A stretch of 64,000 bases of DNA from the NCBI GenBank assembly GCA_013821985.1, contig PNJQ01000006.1:16069-80068 (forward strand), in the 5' to 3' direction. This document shows positions 1 to 7,735 of this stretch, one piece after another (within the stretch, counting starts at the first letter, position 1; every line of letters begins with the position of its first letter). A program made the position numbers and the translations under genes. The notes under the pieces are model-generated. The model was not told the DNA's origin, searched no databases, and saw only the letters and a list, made by a program, of their open reading frames with translations. The stretch comes from Opitutus sp. (GTDB lineage Bacteria > Verrucomicrobiota > Verrucomicrobiia > Opitutales > Opitutaceae).

Positions 1-658
1 CGAGCGTAACCACCGCCGTCGCCAGCGCTCCCCAGCCGCGCAACCAGCGCTCGAGCACGGGCCAGACGAGATAGAATTGTTCCTCGGCGGCGAGCGACCA
101 CGCGAAATAGAAAATCACGCGCGTGTCCTCGAGATTCACGAACCAGTTGGACGTGAACGTGGCGAAGGCCGGCAGATTCCCCCAAAACGTCGCACGCGCC
201 GCCCCATCGCGCTCGAACAGCGCCACTAAACCGACGTAGGCGAGTAGCACCCCGTAATAGAGCGGCAGGATGCGCAGCGCGCGGCGGCCCCAAAACTGCG
301 GCAACTGAAATCCGGCCGGGCTCTGCTTCGCCCGCAGGATGAGCGTCACGATGAGAAAGCCGCTGATCGCGAAGAAGAGCGTCACTCCCTTGTTGCCCTG
401 GCCCGCGAAGGTGTCGTGGGCGAAAGGCAGCGTGTGATACCAGACGACCGCGAGGATGCTGAAAGCGCGCAGCCCGTCGAGGGACCCGAAGAAACGCGCC
501 GCCTTGAACGCCCGAAACGCTTCGCGCGCGTGCTCATCGTCCCGACGACGGCGCGCGTGAGCACGTCGGAGCGGACGCGGAGCAAAAGGAACAAACGGAG
601 ATCGAGGGTGCACGCTGGGTTCAGACCGCTCGAGCCGCCGCCGGGTGACGCCGCTCAT
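1..658 (-). CDS. Acyltransferase family 3 membrane protein (OafA/YrhL type), 3' part cut by window edge
   Basis: The reverse strand is open from an ATG at 658 to the window edge (219 codons visible). After a basic, low-complexity N-terminus of about 45 residues the protein reads FFGSLDGLRAFSILAVVWYH, then GNKGVTLFFAISGFLI and a WGRRALRILPLYY stretch. This is the usual opening of acyltransferase-3 proteins, including the catalytic-type His of the first helix and the R-R/RI-P-Y segment. The family moves acetyl or other acyl groups onto envelope sugars and sits in the inner membrane with about ten helices; roughly the first five are visible. The start is uncertain because the first 45 residues are not family-like; a GTG at 613 is an alternative. 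The acceptor cannot be told from sequence. Confidence 0.85.
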   Translation of the reverse strand, partial: MSGVTRRRLERSEPSVHPRSPFVPFAPRPLRRAHARRRRDDEHAREAFRAFKAARFFGSLDGLRAFSILAVVWYHTLPFAHDTFAGQGNKGVTLFFAISGFLIVTLILRAKQSPAGFQLPQFWGRRALRILPLYYGVLLAYVGLVALFERDGAARATFWGNLPAFATFTSNWFVNLEDTRVIFYFAWSLAAEEQFYLVWPVLERWLRGWGALATAVVTL

Positions 659-1127
659 CCCGCCATTTTCTGCGGCTTCCAACCCAGTCCTCGTCCCGCT
701 CACCACCCGCCCTCCGCAACGCATAGGGGTGACGACCGTGTGCGGTGGGAGGTCTTCAACCCATCCTGCGCGTTCGCACAAAACCCCGCGTCAGTTTCGC
801 GCAGAGATGTCGCCGTGGTGTTCCGTCGTTCACCACGGCGTCATGCTTCCTCCCCTGCTCTCTCCGCGTCCCCTGTGTTCAGCCAGACCGATTTCGTAGG
901 TCCAAATCCCACGCGTCTATTTTGCCGCGAGCGGACGCACTCGGCGCACCAGTTCTTCGCAGAATTTCCGGATGCATCGCAATTGTCCCGATGGGGCTTT
1001 TTCGCCCGTCCGGTTCCGGAAGTTCCCGTCCTAGCGCGCGAATCGCGGCCGCGTATCTTCCCGGCAGGGCTCGCGCCACTTGCCGCGACGCCGCGACCCG
1101 CTTTGAAACCAAACTTCGCCGCTTCTC
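659..1127. other. Divergent intergenic region with one perfect hairpin
   Basis: This 469-bp stretch separates two divergently transcribed genes. Open frames exist on both strands, but none resembles a known protein and they overlap one another as expected for GC-rich DNA. The clear structure is an inverted repeat cgccgtggtg (811-820) / caccacggcg (831-840) with a 10-nt loop. No T-tract follows it, so it is not an obvious terminator. Confidence 0.5.
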
Positions 1128-1331
1128 ATGAACACTCGTCTCCGCATTGCCAAACTCACCGACCCCACCGACACCGCGCACATCGAGAAAGCCCTCGAAG
1201 CCGTGCCGCGCGTGAACGCCGTCACGATTGAAACGGCGCAGAATCAGGCGATCGTCGATCACGACGGAGCCGACGAGCGCGAGCTCACCAACGCCGTCAA
1301 ACAGCTCGGCTACATCGCGAGCGTCGAATAA
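1128..1331 (+). CDS. Small heavy-metal-associated (HMA) fold protein lacking the metal-binding cysteines
   Basis: This 67-residue protein has the length and beta-alpha-beta-beta-alpha-beta rhythm of HMA/CopZ-like domains: MNTRLRIAKLTDPTDTAHIE, then a helix KALEAVPRVNAVTIE, then a second half ending KQLGYIASVE. The position that normally carries the GMTCxxC copper loop reads LTDPTDT, with no cysteine anywhere in the protein. It therefore cannot bind copper in the canonical way. It may be a structural or regulatory relative. It stands alone, with the intron-bearing tRNA gene downstream on the other strand. Confidence 0.7.
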   Translation: MNTRLRIAKLTDPTDTAHIEKALEAVPRVNAVTIETAQNQAIVDHDGADERELTNAVKQLGYIASVE

Positions 1332-1439
1332 CGAACCGTTCGGCCGAAATCCTCCGCGCTCTCCGCGTCCTCCGCGTTTGATCATCCGTTGGCGTCGTCG
1401 TCGTTGCCGTCGTCGTCTAAGTTACCGCAGTCTTCGGAT

Positions 1440-1734
1440 TGGTGGGCCCACTGGGATTCGAACCCAGAACCAAAGGATTATGCTTACCACTTCGGCTTTC
1501 GCCGCCGGCACCGCTGCCGTGCGTGGTCTGGACCATGCCTTCGCCCTGTCTTGCGAGTTAGGCGGGTGATTATGGCCTCTACACCTTCCCGCGTTGGGCG
1601 CGGGCTTGGCTCGGCGTTGGGTCGCCGCACTGAAGCGCGGCAGGCCGTTCACCGAAATTACACCTGACTAGCGCAGCGTTTCCCCTGCGCCGACCCGTGA
1701 AAGTCCTCTGCTCTAACCGTTGAGCTATAGGCCC
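1440..1734 (-). tRNA. tRNA with CAU anticodon (Ile2 or elongator Met), interrupted by a group I intron
   Basis: On the reverse strand the 5' exon is 1734-1703 plus 1702 (acceptor GGGCCTA, D-arm GCTC...GAGC, ending AGAGGACT). The 3' exon is 1482-1440 (CATAATCCTTTGG, T-arm CTGGGTTCGAATCCCAG, acceptor TGGGCCC, discriminator A and encoded CCA at 1442-1440). Joining the exons gives an anticodon loop CTCATAA with anticodon CAU on a stem GAGGA/TCCTT, and all 7 acceptor positions pair (one G-U). The gene is split between U33 and C34. CAU could mean elongator Met or, after lysidine modification by TilS, Ile2 reading AUA. The GGGCCTATAGCTCA body resembles both types, so identity is left open. Confidence 0.9.
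1483..1701 (-). ncRNA. Group I self-splicing intron (IC3-like) in tRNA(CAU)
   Basis: The 219-nt insertion has the features of bacterial tRNA group I introns. The 5' exon end GACU pairs with an internal guide GGUC seven nucleotides into the intron, giving P1 with the required U-G wobble at the splice site. The core segment GCCGAGCCAAG is followed by a P6 hairpin (CCCGCG...CGCGGG), then GGAAGGUGUAGAGGCCAU and, downstream, GGCAUGGUCCAGACCAC, which supply P7. A P8-like GCC/GGC hairpin lies between them. The intron ends with G directly before the anticodon. Length and core match the cyanobacterial tRNA-Leu and proteobacterial tRNA introns. No homing endonuclease is encoded. Confidence 0.88.
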
Positions 1735-2091
1735 CCAATCCAAAGAACGCCGCGACGGTTGCCAGCCCCGGCCCATTTCTCAACCGCAAAGGCTGAAACA
1801 AACCCGAGCGAAGGCGCGCCCCGTTCGTCATGACGCGAGCAAATTGGACGGGGCACCCGACGCTCTAAACCGCGAAGCCGCTCCGTCTGCGCTTGCGGTT
1901 CAGTCCGGGCGACCGTGCGCATCACGCCCGTTTTCGTTTTCGTTCCGCCTGCGCATCGTTTGTTTTCCGCTGCGCGTCGCCCTGAAATGACGTGGGGGGT
2001 TCTGCGGAGAGCGCTGTTAAATCCGGATGAAAGCCGACGCGACACCCACTTGCAGCTCCGCACCGAGGCGCGGCGGTCCGATGGTTATTCC
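1735..2091. other. Intergenic region, no gene recognised
   Basis: There are 357 bp between the tRNA (reverse strand) and the BamE-like gene. Frames open here are short overlaps without family resemblance. The promoter of the tRNA should lie just above 1734 on the reverse strand, but I see no confident -10/-35 pair. Confidence 0.4.
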
Positions 2092-2451
2092 ATGCTCTCC
2101 TTCGTCGCTCTTGCGCTCGGCCTGGCCGCGGCTCCCGCCGTTATCGACGAACACGCCGCGTGGGAGAAACTCCAGCGCGGGATGACCCCGGCCCAGGCCG
2201 CCGAAATTGTCGGCGTGCCGATCCTCCGCAACGCCGCGCGCGGCCACGAACTCTGGATTTACGACGCGGGCGCCCACATCCAATTTCACGGCGGCGCGGT
2301 CTCGGCCTGGACGCAGCCGGCGGCGAAACCCGCTTCGCGGTCGAACTCACGCCGACCGGCGGCCCAAGCCGCCACGCCTAAACCGACCGGGCAATCCGTG
2401 GGACAGAAATCGGCGCCTACGCGCGCGCCGCTTTCGCCTCGGATTTCTTGA
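2092..2451 (+). CDS. Small secreted BamE/SmpA-like protein
   Basis: The 119-codon frame opens with a signal-peptide-like segment (MLSFVALALGLAAAPAV). A short domain follows, reading WEKLQRGMTPAQAAEIVGVP, then ELWIYDAGAHIQFHGGAVSAW. The GMTxxQAxxIxGxP motif followed by a W-Y strand is typical of SmpA/OmlA (BamE) folds, which act in the periplasm or on the outer membrane. ATG 2092 is preferred because it starts the signal sequence; the open frame extends upstream to 1915 with unlike sequence. The C-terminal 35 residues are Arg/Ser/Pro-rich and overlap the convergent symporter gene by 35 bp. An alternative frame here ends earlier, at 2381, so the 3' end may contain a frameshift. Confidence 0.6.
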   Translation: MLSFVALALGLAAAPAVIDEHAAWEKLQRGMTPAQAAEIVGVPILRNAARGHELWIYDAGAHIQFHGGAVSAWTQPAAKPASRSNSRRPAAQAATPKPTGQSVGQKSAPTRAPLSPRIS

Positions 2452-3748
2452 CGAGTTCGTCCACGACGAGCGCCGTCGTCACGTCGCAACCGACGTTCGT
2501 CGCGGTGCGGCACATGTCGAGGATGCGATCGACGCCAAGGATGATGCCGATGCCGGCCGGATCGATGCCGAAGGTCGCCAGCAATCCCGCGATGAGCGGC
2601 AGCGAGCCGCCCGGGATCGCCGCCACCGCGACCGCGCTCAACACGGAGAGCAACAGCAGCGTGATCTGCTGGCCGAAACCGAGATCGACGCCGAAGACCT
2701 GCGCGACGAACAGCACGACGCAGCCTTCATAGAGTGCGGTTCCGCTCATGTTCATCGTCGTGCCGAGCGGCAGGACGAAGCCCGCGGTGCTCGGCGAAAG
2801 CTTCAGCTTCTCCGTCGCGTTCTCGAGCGCGGCCGGCAGCGTCGCCGCGCTGGAACTGGTGGAGAACGCCGTGACGATGACATCCTTGATCGCGGCAAAA
2901 TACGCGCGCGGCGTCCACTTCGTCCAAATTTTCAACCACAGCGACATCGTGCCGAACAGATGCAGCGCCATCACGCCGGCGCACGAAATCACGAACACCC
3001 CGAGCGCGATGACGATGTCGATGCCCACGCGCACCACGACGCTGTAGATCATTGCCGGCACGGCGTAGGGCGCGAGGCGCAGCGCGAAATGCACAATGCC
3101 CGTCATGAGGTCGCTCACGGTGTTGAGCGCCTCGAGCAGCTTCTCGCGGCGCGCGACCGCGAGCGACGTGCCCACCGCGCCGACGAGAATGGCGAACAGG
3201 ATCAGCGGCAGCACGTCGCCGATGGCGTTGCGGTTGTTGCCGACGAACGCACCGAAAAGATTTCGCGGCATGAACATCTCGACGATGCTCATCAGCGTCA
3301 GGCCCTGGTTCACCGACTGTGAATTGGCGACGTGCTTGGCCGCGGCGCCGCCGTAGTTGGTGAGCAGCGCTTCCTTCGTGCCGGCATCGATGAACCGGCC
3401 GGGCTCGACGATGTTCATCACCGCGAGGCCGAGGGCGACCGCGATGGCCATGTTGAGGAAGAAAAAGAAGAACGTGCGCCCGGCGAGCGGTCCGAGTTTT
3501 TCCGGCCGGCCGAGTTGCAACACGCCGGACGCGAGCGAGGCGAATACGAGCGGGATGATGACGAAGAAAAGCAGGCGCAGGAAAATCTGCCCGAGCGGAT
3601 CGAAGACCTGCGTCGAGACCTCCTGCATGAACGTCAGCGCGCCCGGCCAGATGCGGCCGATTCCGAGCGTGGCAATGCCGGCCAGCAGGCCGATGACGAG
3701 GCCGCGCAAAATGCGATTGGCCAGTTTGGGGTCGGAAGAACTCGCCAT
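2417..3748 (-). CDS. Dicarboxylate/amino acid:cation symporter (DAACS family)
   Basis: This 443-residue inner-membrane transporter has about eight hydrophobic segments and the hallmarks of the sodium- or proton-coupled glutamate/C4-dicarboxylate family. These are the serine-rich re-entrant loop TAFSTSSSAATLPAALENA, the motif LPLGTTMNMSGTALYEG in helix 7, and a second hairpin with AAIPGGSLPLIAGLLATFGI before the DRILDMCRTATNVGCD substrate segment. Length is normal. The start is placed at ATG 3748 (MASSSDPKLANRI), because the upstream 28 codons are not family-like. Substrate (glutamate, aspartate, fumarate or succinate) cannot be decided here. Confidence 0.92.
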   Translation of the reverse strand: MASSSDPKLANRILRGLVIGLLAGIATLGIGRIWPGALTFMQEVSTQVFDPLGQIFLRLLFFVIIPLVFASLASGVLQLGRPEKLGPLAGRTFFFFFLNMAIAVALGLAVMNIVEPGRFIDAGTKEALLTNYGGAAAKHVANSQSVNQGLTLMSIVEMFMPRNLFGAFVGNNRNAIGDVLPLILFAILVGAVGTSLAVARREKLLEALNTVSDLMTGIVHFALRLAPYAVPAMIYSVVVRVGIDIVIALGVFVISCAGVMALHLFGTMSLWLKIWTKWTPRAYFAAIKDVIVTAFSTSSSAATLPAALENATEKLKLSPSTAGFVLPLGTTMNMSGTALYEGCVVLFVAQVFGVDLGFGQQITLLLLSVLSAVAVAAIPGGSLPLIAGLLATFGIDPAGIGIILGVDRILDMCRTATNVGCDVTTALVVDELVKKSEAKAARA

Positions 3749-4087
3749 AAGGGGAAAAGTGGCCGCGAAACTACTGCGCACTCCCGGTCTGTCGAACGCG
3801 AAGTCTGGGCGGGACGCCGCGAGTGACCGCATCGGCTGACGCCACCGTCGGCTGCACCTCTGCCGGCGAGGAGCGGCCCACTATTACCGCGGCGGTCACC
3901 GCCGGTCCGCCTGCGGGCTTCCACCCGTGCCCGACTTGGTCGTTCCGCACCGCTGACGTAAGCCGGGTCGCGAAACCCGCTGACGCCGAGCGGTTTCGTC
4001 CGAAAATATTTTCCACTGGTTAGGTCAACCGGCCGCCCTACACTGCTGGGCTGCGCGCGTTCCCCCTTTTCTTACGCGCGCCCATCC
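3749..4087. other. Divergent intergenic region, promoters expected
   Basis: This is 339 bp between the symporter and the CNNM/CorC gene, which are transcribed apart. An AT-richer patch, cgaaaatattttccactgg (about 4001-4019), lies 70-90 bp before the CorC start and is the likeliest promoter area. No clear consensus boxes or repeats were found. Confidence 0.35.
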
Positions 4088-5437
4088 ATGAACGAATTTC
4101 TGCAAATCTCCTTCGAAGGCCTGATCATCCTAGCGCTCGTGCTGGCGAACGGGTTTTTCGTGGCCGCGGAGTTCGCTCTCGTGAAAGTGCGAGCCAGCCA
4201 GCTCCGGCCGCTGGTCAAAAAGGGCAAGGCGAGCTGGCGCCTGCGCATGGCCATCAAAGCCACCCATCACCTCGACGCCGCTCTGTCGGCGACGCAGCTC
4301 GGCATCACGCTGGCCTCGCTCGGCTTGGGCTGGGTCGGCGAACCGTTTCTGGCCCATCGCCTCGCGCCGCTGCTCGCTAATTGGGGCATCGTCGATCCGG
4401 CCGCGATCTCGTCCATCTCCATCGCGGTCGCGTTCAGCGTGATCACGTTCCTGCACATCATCTTCGGCGAACTCGCACCGAAGTCGCTCGCGATCCAGAA
4501 GCCGAAGGCCGTCTCCCTCTGGACCGCCGGGCCGCTGATGCTGTTCTATTATCTGCTGCTGCCGTTCATCTGGTCGCTGAACTCGACGGCGAACTGGTTC
4601 CTGCGCCTCGTTGGTTTGCGTGCGGCAACCGAGGGCGAACACGCGTTCTCTTCGGAGGAACTCGAATACGTCTTCAGCCACGCCCGCCACTCCCACCCGG
4701 GCGACGCGCTGGTGAACAAGCTCATGGTGCAGTCGCTCCGCGCCCGCAAAACTCAGGCGCAACAGATCATGCGCCCGCGCGATCAAGTTATCGCGCTCTG
4801 GCTCGACCGCCCGCTCGCGGAGAATCTCCGCATCGCGCAGACGAGCGGCCACAGCCGCTTCCCCGTCTGCTCGGGCTCGCTCGACAAGGTCGAGGGCCTC
4901 CTCCTCGTCCGCGAGTGGCTCTGGCAAATGACGCTGCTCGGACCCGACACGTCGTTCGAACCGCTCGTGCGCGAAGTCGTGGAATTCGAACTCACGACCC
5001 CGCTGCACACGATGATCGAGCGCTTCCGCAACTCGCGCAGCCACCTCGCGGTCGTGCTCGACGCCGACAAGAAACTCGCGGGCATCGTGACATTCGAAGA
5101 CGTGCTCGAGGAGATCGTCGGCGACATCCGCGACGAATTCGACATCGAGAGCGGCCCGATCTACGAGCGCAACGACTACGCCATCACGGTGAGCTGCTCG
5201 CTCACCATGCGCGAATTGCAGGCCGAGACCGGCTGGCCGCTCGAATGGCAATCGCGCGACACCGTGGCGCTGTGGACGACCCGTCTCTTCGGCCGCGTGC
5301 CCAAGCGCGACGACACGGCGACCGTCGGCGAATACCGCGTCACCGTCATCGAAGCCAACGCCGAGCGCCCCCGCCGCGTGAAGATCGAGCGCATCACGAG
5401 CGACCTCGGCGGCCACCCGAGCAATCTGGTGGCGTGA
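4088..5437 (+). CDS. CNNM/CorC (HlyC) family membrane protein with CBS domains
   Basis: The 449-residue protein has an N-terminal DUF21/CNNM transmembrane domain (LALVLANGFFVAAEFALVKV near residue 15, GITLASLGLGWVGEP near 75, FGELAPKSLAIQKP near 137). A CBS pair follows from about 225 to 340 (IMRPRDQVIALW, then HLAVVLDADKKLAGIVTFED). The C-terminus is a CorC/HlyC domain with VEEIVGDIRDEFD-type sequence and YRVTVIEAN. The family is associated with magnesium or cobalt efflux; the older name hemolysin is misleading. Neighbours give no further hint. Confidence 0.9.
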   Translation: MNEFLQISFEGLIILALVLANGFFVAAEFALVKVRASQLRPLVKKGKASWRLRMAIKATHHLDAALSATQLGITLASLGLGWVGEPFLAHRLAPLLANWGIVDPAAISSISIAVAFSVITFLHIIFGELAPKSLAIQKPKAVSLWTAGPLMLFYYLLLPFIWSLNSTANWFLRLVGLRAATEGEHAFSSEELEYVFSHARHSHPGDALVNKLMVQSLRARKTQAQQIMRPRDQVIALWLDRPLAENLRIAQTSGHSRFPVCSGSLDKVEGLLLVREWLWQMTLLGPDTSFEPLVREVVEFELTTPLHTMIERFRNSRSHLAVVLDADKKLAGIVTFEDVLEEIVGDIRDEFDIESGPIYERNDYAITVSCSLTMRELQAETGWPLEWQSRDTVALWTTRLFGRVPKRDDTATVGEYRVTVIEANAERPRRVKIERITSDLGGHPSNLVA

Positions 5438-5540
5438 GGAGTCCGCCGCTCGCCGGAGCTGCGTCCCAACAAAACGCGTCTGATCCGAAGTGGGCGGGCA
5501 CAAGTCCCTCTGCCCGCCATCGTTCGCGCCTCTCTCCGGC

Positions 5541-5605
5541 GTAGGAGCCTGCTTGCAGGCGACAAAAACGGCGGCTGCCAGAATCGCCTGCGAGCAGGCT
5601 CCTAC
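5541..5605. repeat. REP-like palindrome, family A (GTAGGAGCCTGC...)
   Basis: Two arms in inverted orientation, gtaggagcctgcttgcaggc and gcctgcgagcaggctcctac, flank a short unrelated centre. Each arm itself contains a small hairpin (gcctgcttgcaggc). The same arms recur at 6918-7022, 29373-29455 and 45554-45631. Confidence 0.9.
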
Positions 5606-5672
5606 ATTTCGAGACCACTATCCGCGCCGACGGCCCTGCATGAATCACCACATACAACGCTGTCGCGTCGTT

Positions 5673-5694
5673 GGGCGCTTGAGGGCAAGCGCCC
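5673..5694. repeat. Short hairpin, family B (GGGCGCTTGAGGGCAAGCGCCC type)
   Basis: Stem gggcgctt/aagcgccc with a 6-nt loop, followed by ctac. Related palindromes occur at 33191-33238, 54952-55032 and 59985-60060. Confidence 0.75.
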
Positions 5695-5755
5695 CTACCT
5701 CGAACCCTCCCGCGGAGCCTTTGACGCCCCGCGCAAAACCGGCTCCCGTGTCGCC

Positions 5756-6904
5756 GTGGATTGGTCCCTCACTCTCGCTGTTCTCGCGCTCCTCCTCTGG
5801 CTCGGCGCGGCCGCGGAGGTCATGCGCGGCAACCGCCGCCTCCGCCAGCTCGTGCGACTCGATGCTCCCGCGCCCGCCGTGTGGCCGCGCGTGAGTTTGG
5901 TTTTCGCCGCGCGCAACGAGGCCGCCACCGTCGGCGCCGCGGTGCCGACGATGCTCGCGCTCGATTACCCGGATCTCGAACTGATCGCCGTTAACGATCG
6001 CTCGGAGGATGCGACCGGCGCGATCCTGGAAAAACTCGCCGCCAACGAGCCGCGCCTGCGCGTCGATCATGTGCGCGAACTGCCGCCCGGCTGGCTCGGC
6101 AAGAACCACGCCCTGCACCACGGCGCGGCCCGCGCGACGGGCGCGTGGATTCTATTCACCGACGCCGACATTCATTTCGCGCCCGACGCGTTGCGCCGCG
6201 CGATCGCGCATGCGGAAGCGGCACAGCTCGACCACCTGGCGGCGGTGCCGCAGCTGCACAATCGCAACGACGCGCTCGGCATCTGCGTCGGCGCGTTCAG
6301 CCTGCTCTTCGCGATGTTTCTGCGGCCGTGGAAAATCTCAGACCCGCGCAGCGCGGCGCACGGCGGCGTGGGCGCGTTCAACCTCGTGCGTGCCTCCACC
6401 TATCGCCGGCTCGGCGGACACGCGCCGATCCGCCTGCGTCCCGACGACGACATCAAGCTCGGCAAGCTCATGAAATCCGGCGGGCGCAGCGAATTCGTGC
6501 TCGGTGCCGGCGCGATCTCGGTCGCGTGGTATGCGACAGTCGGGGAACTCGTGCGCGGGCTGACGAAGAACGCCTACGCCGGCGTCGATTACCGCGCCTG
6601 GATGATCGTCGGTGGAGTGGCGGCGCACGTGGTGTTCTTTTTCTGGCCGCTCGCGGCGCTGTTCGTGGCGAGCGGCAAGGCGTGGACGTGCTACGCGATC
6701 GCGGTGGTCGCGATGCTTGCGGTGGCGGTGGACAACACGCGTTTCGACGGCGGCCGCTGGTGGCACGGGCTGTTTTTTCCGGCGGGAGTCGCAGTGTTGG
6801 ATTACATCCTCGTGCGCTCGATGGTCGTGACGCATTGGCAGCGCGGCATCGTCTGGCGCGGCACGCATTATCCGCTGCGTGAGTTGCGCGCGAACCGGCT
6901 GTGA
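5756..6904 (+). CDS. Family 2 glycosyltransferase, membrane-anchored (HpnB/CrtQ-like)
   Basis: This 382-residue protein has an N-terminal transmembrane segment (residues 3-21) and a GT-A domain: VSLVFAARNEAATVG (about 48-62), IAVNDRSEDATG (about 83), WILFTDADIHFAPDALRRA with the DxD at about 137, and RPDDDIKLGKLM (about 225) as the acidic acceptor motif. Two or three hydrophobic segments end the protein. This layout matches GT2 enzymes near hopanoid/carotenoid glycosyltransferases (HpnB, CrtQ). Start is GTG 5756, which begins the first hydrophobic segment. Donor and acceptor are unknown; no hopanoid or carotenoid genes lie nearby. Confidence 0.85.
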   Translation: MDWSLTLAVLALLLWLGAAAEVMRGNRRLRQLVRLDAPAPAVWPRVSLVFAARNEAATVGAAVPTMLALDYPDLELIAVNDRSEDATGAILEKLAANEPRLRVDHVRELPPGWLGKNHALHHGAARATGAWILFTDADIHFAPDALRRAIAHAEAAQLDHLAAVPQLHNRNDALGICVGAFSLLFAMFLRPWKISDPRSAAHGGVGAFNLVRASTYRRLGGHAPIRLRPDDDIKLGKLMKSGGRSEFVLGAGAISVAWYATVGELVRGLTKNAYAGVDYRAWMIVGGVAAHVVFFFWPLAALFVASGKAWTCYAIAVVAMLAVAVDNTRFDGGRWWHGLFFPAGVAVLDYILVRSMVVTHWQRGIVWRGTHYPLRELRANRL

Positions 6905-6917
6905 GGACAGTTCGAAT

Positions 6918-7022
6918 GTAGGAGCCTGCTCGCAGGCGAAAAAAATTTCCGTCCGCCAATATCGCCTGCGAGCAGGCGAAAAAAGCTCCCGCCACCAGAA
7001 TCGCCTGCAAGCAGGCTCTTAC
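6918..7022. repeat. REP family A, triple-arm cluster
   Basis: Three arms of the family A repeat are separated by two different spacers of about 22 nt: gtaggagcctgctcgcaggc, then tcgcctgcgagcaggcga, then tcgcctgcaagcaggctctt. The middle copy has lost its outer end, as if two paired elements fused. Confidence 0.88.
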
Positions 7023-7042
7023 ATCGAGCGGCACCTATCACT

Positions 7043-7116
7043 TGTAGGGCCGGCCCTCGCGGCCGGGCCGCGAATTTCAACTCACGCGCGGCACGCCGGC
7101 AAGCGGCGGCCCTACA
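7043..7116. repeat. Dispersed inverted repeat, family C (TGTAGGGCCGGCCCTCGCGG...)
   Basis: The ends tgtagggccg and cggccctaca are perfect inverses enclosing a GC-rich centre with its own ggccggccctcgcggccggg palindrome. Diverged copies lie at 44952-45024 (between glgX and treY) and 51147-51177. Confidence 0.8.
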
Positions 7117-7181
7117 GTTTCGCTCTCGACCGGCCGTCCGATCTGAACGCGTTCGAGTCGACGCGTTCGACCTCGGCTACC

Positions 7182-7715
7182 TCACCGGCGCGTGCGCTGC
7201 ATCATCTCGTGCGTGGCGGCCATCACAGATGGCATCGGGCGCGTGGCCCAGATCACGAGCAGATTGTTCGCGTCATCGACGATCACTTGTTCGTGCTCGC
7301 CGCACGACAGCGTCTCGCCGCCGAAGACGTAACTCTCGCCCGGCTTCACGGCGCGCGCGGTGCGGGGATCGGCGAGCATGGAAAGTTGATCCTTGATGAA
7401 GTTGCGCGCGCTCTGCTCGGAAAGCGCCGCCTGCCGGAACGGCTTCAACCCCTCCGCGATCGAAATGCCGCGGTCGTCGAGGGTGACGGTGTAGAGCAAC
7501 GCGCCGGACGGTTCCTCGATCAGCCACACGAGCACGTCTTTCGACGGCTGCGATTCAGGCCGGCCGAAACGTTTGCGGAGATCCGCACCGCTTTCGCCGA
7601 TGCGCGCGTGCGCGGTTGTCGCGGCACCGAACACAAAGGCGCCGGCCAGTGCGAGGACGAGCAACGCCGGGAAAGGCGGAGCACGGAAAATGAAGAAAGG
7701 TGCGCGGGCGTTCAT
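7182..7715 (-). CDS. Secreted protein of unknown function
   Basis: The 177-residue product starts MNARAPFFIFRAPPFPALLV and has a classical signal peptide ending near residue 38 (TTAHA). The mature part begins RIGESGADLRKRFGRPESQ, a SmpA-like opening helix, and continues with strands such as VLVWLIEEPSGALLYTVTLD. I recognise no named family. It follows purC by 20 bp on the same strand and is probably cotranscribed. The frame is open far upstream through purC, but codons above 7715 are the shadow of purC. Confidence 0.7.
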   Translation of the reverse strand: MNARAPFFIFRAPPFPALLVLALAGAFVFGAATTAHARIGESGADLRKRFGRPESQPSKDVLVWLIEEPSGALLYTVTLDDRGISIAEGLKPFRQAALSEQSARNFIKDQLSMLADPRTARAVKPGESYVFGGETLSCGEHEQVIVDDANNLLVIWATRPMPSVMAATHEMMQRTRR

Positions 7716-7735
7716 CGAGGTTCGCGAGAGTCGCG

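Noticed and set aside
1440..1734. Two separate broken tRNA halves
   Set aside because: The halves complete each other exactly, and the insert shows group I intron core elements and correct splice-site pairing.
4130..5503. Reverse-strand frame of 457 codons opposite the CorC gene
   Set aside because: Low-complexity Arg/Asp/Glu sequence and complete overlap with a clear CNNM-CBS protein.
6918..7022. Possible short CRISPR array (repeats with about 22-nt spacers)
   Set aside because: The repeats alternate in orientation, match dispersed elements elsewhere, and there are no cas genes in the window.
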